A stretch of DNA of 64,000 nt from Bradyrhizobium sp. CCBAU 53421 (lineage in GTDB: Bacteria > Pseudomonadota > Alphaproteobacteria > Rhizobiales > Xanthobacteraceae), in NCBI RefSeq assembly GCF_015291625.1, contig NZ_CP030047.1, forward strand, positions 3,038,001 to 3,102,000. Direction: 5' to 3'. This document shows positions 62,631 through 64,000 of the stretch, piece after piece. The notes below the pieces were generated by a model that saw nothing but the letters and a program-made list of their open reading frames with translations, did not search any database and was not told where the DNA came from. The first letter of the stretch is position 1; every line of letters begins with the position of its first letter. The position numbers and the translations under genes are program-made.

Positions 62631-62840
62631 CTACGCGGCCTGAGTGGCCCCGCTCGCACGATGGCGGCCGTTCTGTCTGGATCGTAAGTCGGTAGGCGAT
62701 GAACTTGGCCCGTCGAACACCTCAAGTGTGAGGTCACAAACCGGGCAATGATATTCGCCCTTACCGCCAGATACAGACCATAGCTCCAATCGTCGGAAGT
62801 CCGCACCGCACTGCGGACATGTCATGTCCGTCCTTCTCAT
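62631..62840 (-). CDS. Zinc-ribbon hypothetical protein, 69 aa
   Basis: The protein starts MRRTDMTCPQCGADFRRLEL and has CPQC and CPVC pairs 23 residues apart, a small zinc ribbon, followed by a polar tail. Such proteins are common in rhizobia with unknown role. Confidence 0.5.
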   Translation of the reverse strand: MRRTDMTCPQCGADFRRLELWSVSGGKGEYHCPVCDLTLEVFDGPSSSPTDLRSRQNGRHRASGATQAA

Positions 62841-62894
62841 CGCGCCGACCTCCGAGGTTTTATGCTACCTTTTGGAAACCAGCTCGGCGGAACA

Positions 62895-63251
62895 ATGTTT
62901 GCGCGTATGCCCGATATTTTGATCCGTTGCCCGGAAACGGGAAAGCCGGTTCAAACCGGATTGGATACTGAAACAGTTATCCTCGAGACCCTGCCAAGCG
63001 TCGCGCTCCCAGCGACCTGTCCACATTGCGGGCAAGTCCAATACCGGAAGCCGACAGAGGCTTCGGGTCGGCTGCAAGCCGGGCCCGCATTCACGCCACC
63101 ACTACGCGAACAGATCCTTGCCCGCCTGCGTTATCCTCACGAACGTTCCGCTCTCGTGGTACTCGAGCCAGCCTTGGCCGATCGCGTGCTGGAGCCCGGC
63201 CCAATACTCAGCCGGCGTCGCCTTGTTCCTCATCGATCATCGGGCGGTTGA
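62895..63251 (+). CDS. Zinc-knuckle-like hypothetical protein, possibly run-on
   Basis: From ATG 62895 the product begins MFARMPDILIRCPETGKPVQ and has LETLPSVALPATCPHCGQVQ, a known pattern of small rhizobial proteins of about 55 residues with a Cys and a CxxC. Here the frame continues for another 60 residues over a decayed gene on the opposite strand, so its true end may have been lost. Confidence 0.5.
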   Translation: MFARMPDILIRCPETGKPVQTGLDTETVILETLPSVALPATCPHCGQVQYRKPTEASGRLQAGPAFTPPLREQILARLRYPHERSALVVLEPALADRVLEPGPILSRRRLVPHRSSGG

Positions 63252-63366
63252 TCTTCTCGATTTAGATCCGGCCGTCCTGGATGGGCTCGAAGGCCTTGGC
63301 GTGCTCCATGATCCTGCGGGCGGCTTTCTCGGCGTCGGAGTAGGGGCGGTCGCCCTTAATCTGCAT
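63102..63366 (-). pseudogene. Conserved hypothetical protein with stop and frameshift
   Basis: From ATG 63364-63366 the frame reads MQIKGDRPYSDAEKAARRIM and FEPIQDGRI, then meets TAA at 63262-63264. It continues IEKINRPMIDEEQGD, then shifts frame to PAEYWAGLQHAIGQGWLEYH and ESGTFVRITQAGKDLFA with a stop at 63102. The joined protein is a common 90-residue rhizobial hypothetical. One nonsense and one frameshift make it a pseudogene. Confidence 0.65.
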
Positions 63367-63575
63367 TGTGAATTTCCGTCAACTTGTAGTCCGGTCGGAT
63401 CATGCCACCTTGAGTCTGTTTCTCCGTTTTGATGAGCATTTCAGCGCGCCGCTTGACTTGAGCCGGGGCCACTTTCAAGCTGCCGCGGCTTGCTACGGAA
63501 AATTTCGACTGCACGTCTGAGTGGCGCCGACGTCGTCAGTTGACGCAAAGCTGCGACTGGTCCGAGAAGTTTCAA
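63367..63575. other. Intergenic region
   Basis: Short gap before the CarD-like gene. No feature recognised. Confidence 0.3.
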
Positions 63576-64000
63576 CTAGGCGCTGCGCTTCACTTCGATG
63601 ACTATCAAGCTTTCCAGTTCTTTCACCGCTTCTTGTTCGGTCATGCCGCTAACAAGAGCTAACTCTTCGGACAAGCGATCAACGGCCGTCGTGTAGAGCT
63701 GACGTTCGGCGTAGTTCTGGTCCGGGCTGGCGGCGCGCCTGTGGAGGTCGCGCATCACTTCGGCAATTGCAACAATATCACCCGAATTGATCTTGCTTTC
63801 GTACTCGTGAGCAATCCGGGACCAATTGCCCCGCGCCTTATGAGGTGGTTGACCCAGGATTCGTCGTACATGCTGGACGGTGCCAGGCTCGGACAACCGA
63901 CGCATCCCGGTTTTGGCCGCTCTGCTCGTTGGAACGCGTAGTGTCATCTTGCTCTTCTCGAAATAGACGACGAAGAACTCGAGGCAGGCGCCGGCTACAG
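63576..64000 (-). CDS. CarD-like transcriptional regulator (5' end beyond window)
   Basis: The frame runs off the right edge; the visible part reads LEFFVVYFEKSKMTLRVPTS, GMRRLS, WSRIAHEYESKINSGDIVAI and AEVMRDLHRR, matching CarD/CdnL regulators that bind RNA polymerase beta at promoters. The N-terminal RNA-polymerase-binding Tudor-like half is mostly outside. An internal ATG at 63947 lies within the family's conserved core and is not the start. This may be an extra copy beside the housekeeping one. Confidence 0.8.
   Translation of the reverse strand, partial: VAGACLEFFVVYFEKSKMTLRVPTSRAAKTGMRRLSEPGTVQHVRRILGQPPHKARGNWSRIAHEYESKINSGDIVAIAEVMRDLHRRAASPDQNYAERQLYTTAVDRLSEELALVSGMTEQEAVKELESLIVIEVKRSA

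Noticed and set aside
1..64000. CRISPR array or cas genes
   Set aside because: No regularly spaced direct repeats and no Cas-like protein were seen; the Argonaute system is the only guide-based candidate.
1..64000. Complete tRNA or rRNA genes
   Set aside because: Only tRNA 3' parts are present; none has both acceptor strands and a D-arm.

Overview
The window looks like an accessory region of an alphaproteobacterial chromosome, most likely Bradyrhizobium or a close relative in the Nitrobacteraceae. The reasons are the high GC, the many small conserved proteins typical of that genus (DUF3606, DUF736, CarD, small zinc-ribbon proteins), and its usual Ku / multiple-ligase / DinB-SRAP equipment. 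The genus is inferred from protein families only. The DNA is a mosaic: several blocks of different origin, separated by tRNA 3' fragments, broken genes and a group II intron.

Layout. (1) 1-6 kb: small hypothetical genes, several broken, a DoxX membrane protein, a ribbon-helix-helix regulator, and a frameshifted tyrosine integrase whose stop codon abuts a tRNA 3' remnant. (2) 6.7-17.7 kb: one co-directional catabolic operon with an RbsABC-type importer (two permeases, binding protein, double ATPase), two strictosidine-synthase/SMP-30-like beta-propellers (one fused to a permease), a GntR/FCD regulator, an acyl-CoA ligase and an acyl-CoA dehydrogenase. It is cut off where the next gene begins. 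(3) 17.97-18.25 kb: 3' halves of a CAT-anticodon tRNA and of tRNA-Glu(CTC), marking integration joints. (4) 18.4-31.9 kb: a dense defence island with an HNH nuclease-like protein, a HEPN-motif protein, DUF1780, a TIR protein, an AbiJ-NTD3-like protein, a short prokaryotic Argonaute with a nuclease-TIR-APAZ partner and a small third gene, and an AAA ATPase / subtilisin pair with a following unknown gene.

(5) 32-41.5 kb: a DNA-repair block with dinB and SRAP (overlapping), Ku, an atypical RNase HII, two ATP-dependent ligases and small genus-type proteins. (6) 41.8-44.3 kb: a group II intron with its maturase, on the minus strand. (7) 44.6-57.3 kb: a plasmid/ICE-type backbone: ArdC anti-restriction protein, large ParB-like protein, Strawberry-notch helicase with a split methylase, Toprim protein, DUF2493, a small membrane protein, DUF736, and a chimeric primase-helicase/TniQ remnant. 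(8) 57.6-64 kb: a lipocalin-like secreted protein, an adenylate cyclase with TPR repeats, and a decaying tail of small genes ending in a CarD regulator.

Most interesting observations. First, the backbone genes of region 7 carry structured 5' leaders. ardC and parB share a long hairpin with compensating base changes, ending at the same distance from the start codon and overlapping the Shine-Dalgarno. The DUF2493 and DUF736 genes share a second hairpin. Two more genes have unrelated inverted repeats at the same place. This suggests coordinated post-transcriptional control of the element. Second, the short Argonaute operon encodes a partner with both an Mrr-like nuclease and a TIR domain, plus a third small gene. 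Third, an import permease is fused in frame to a beta-propeller enzyme-like domain.
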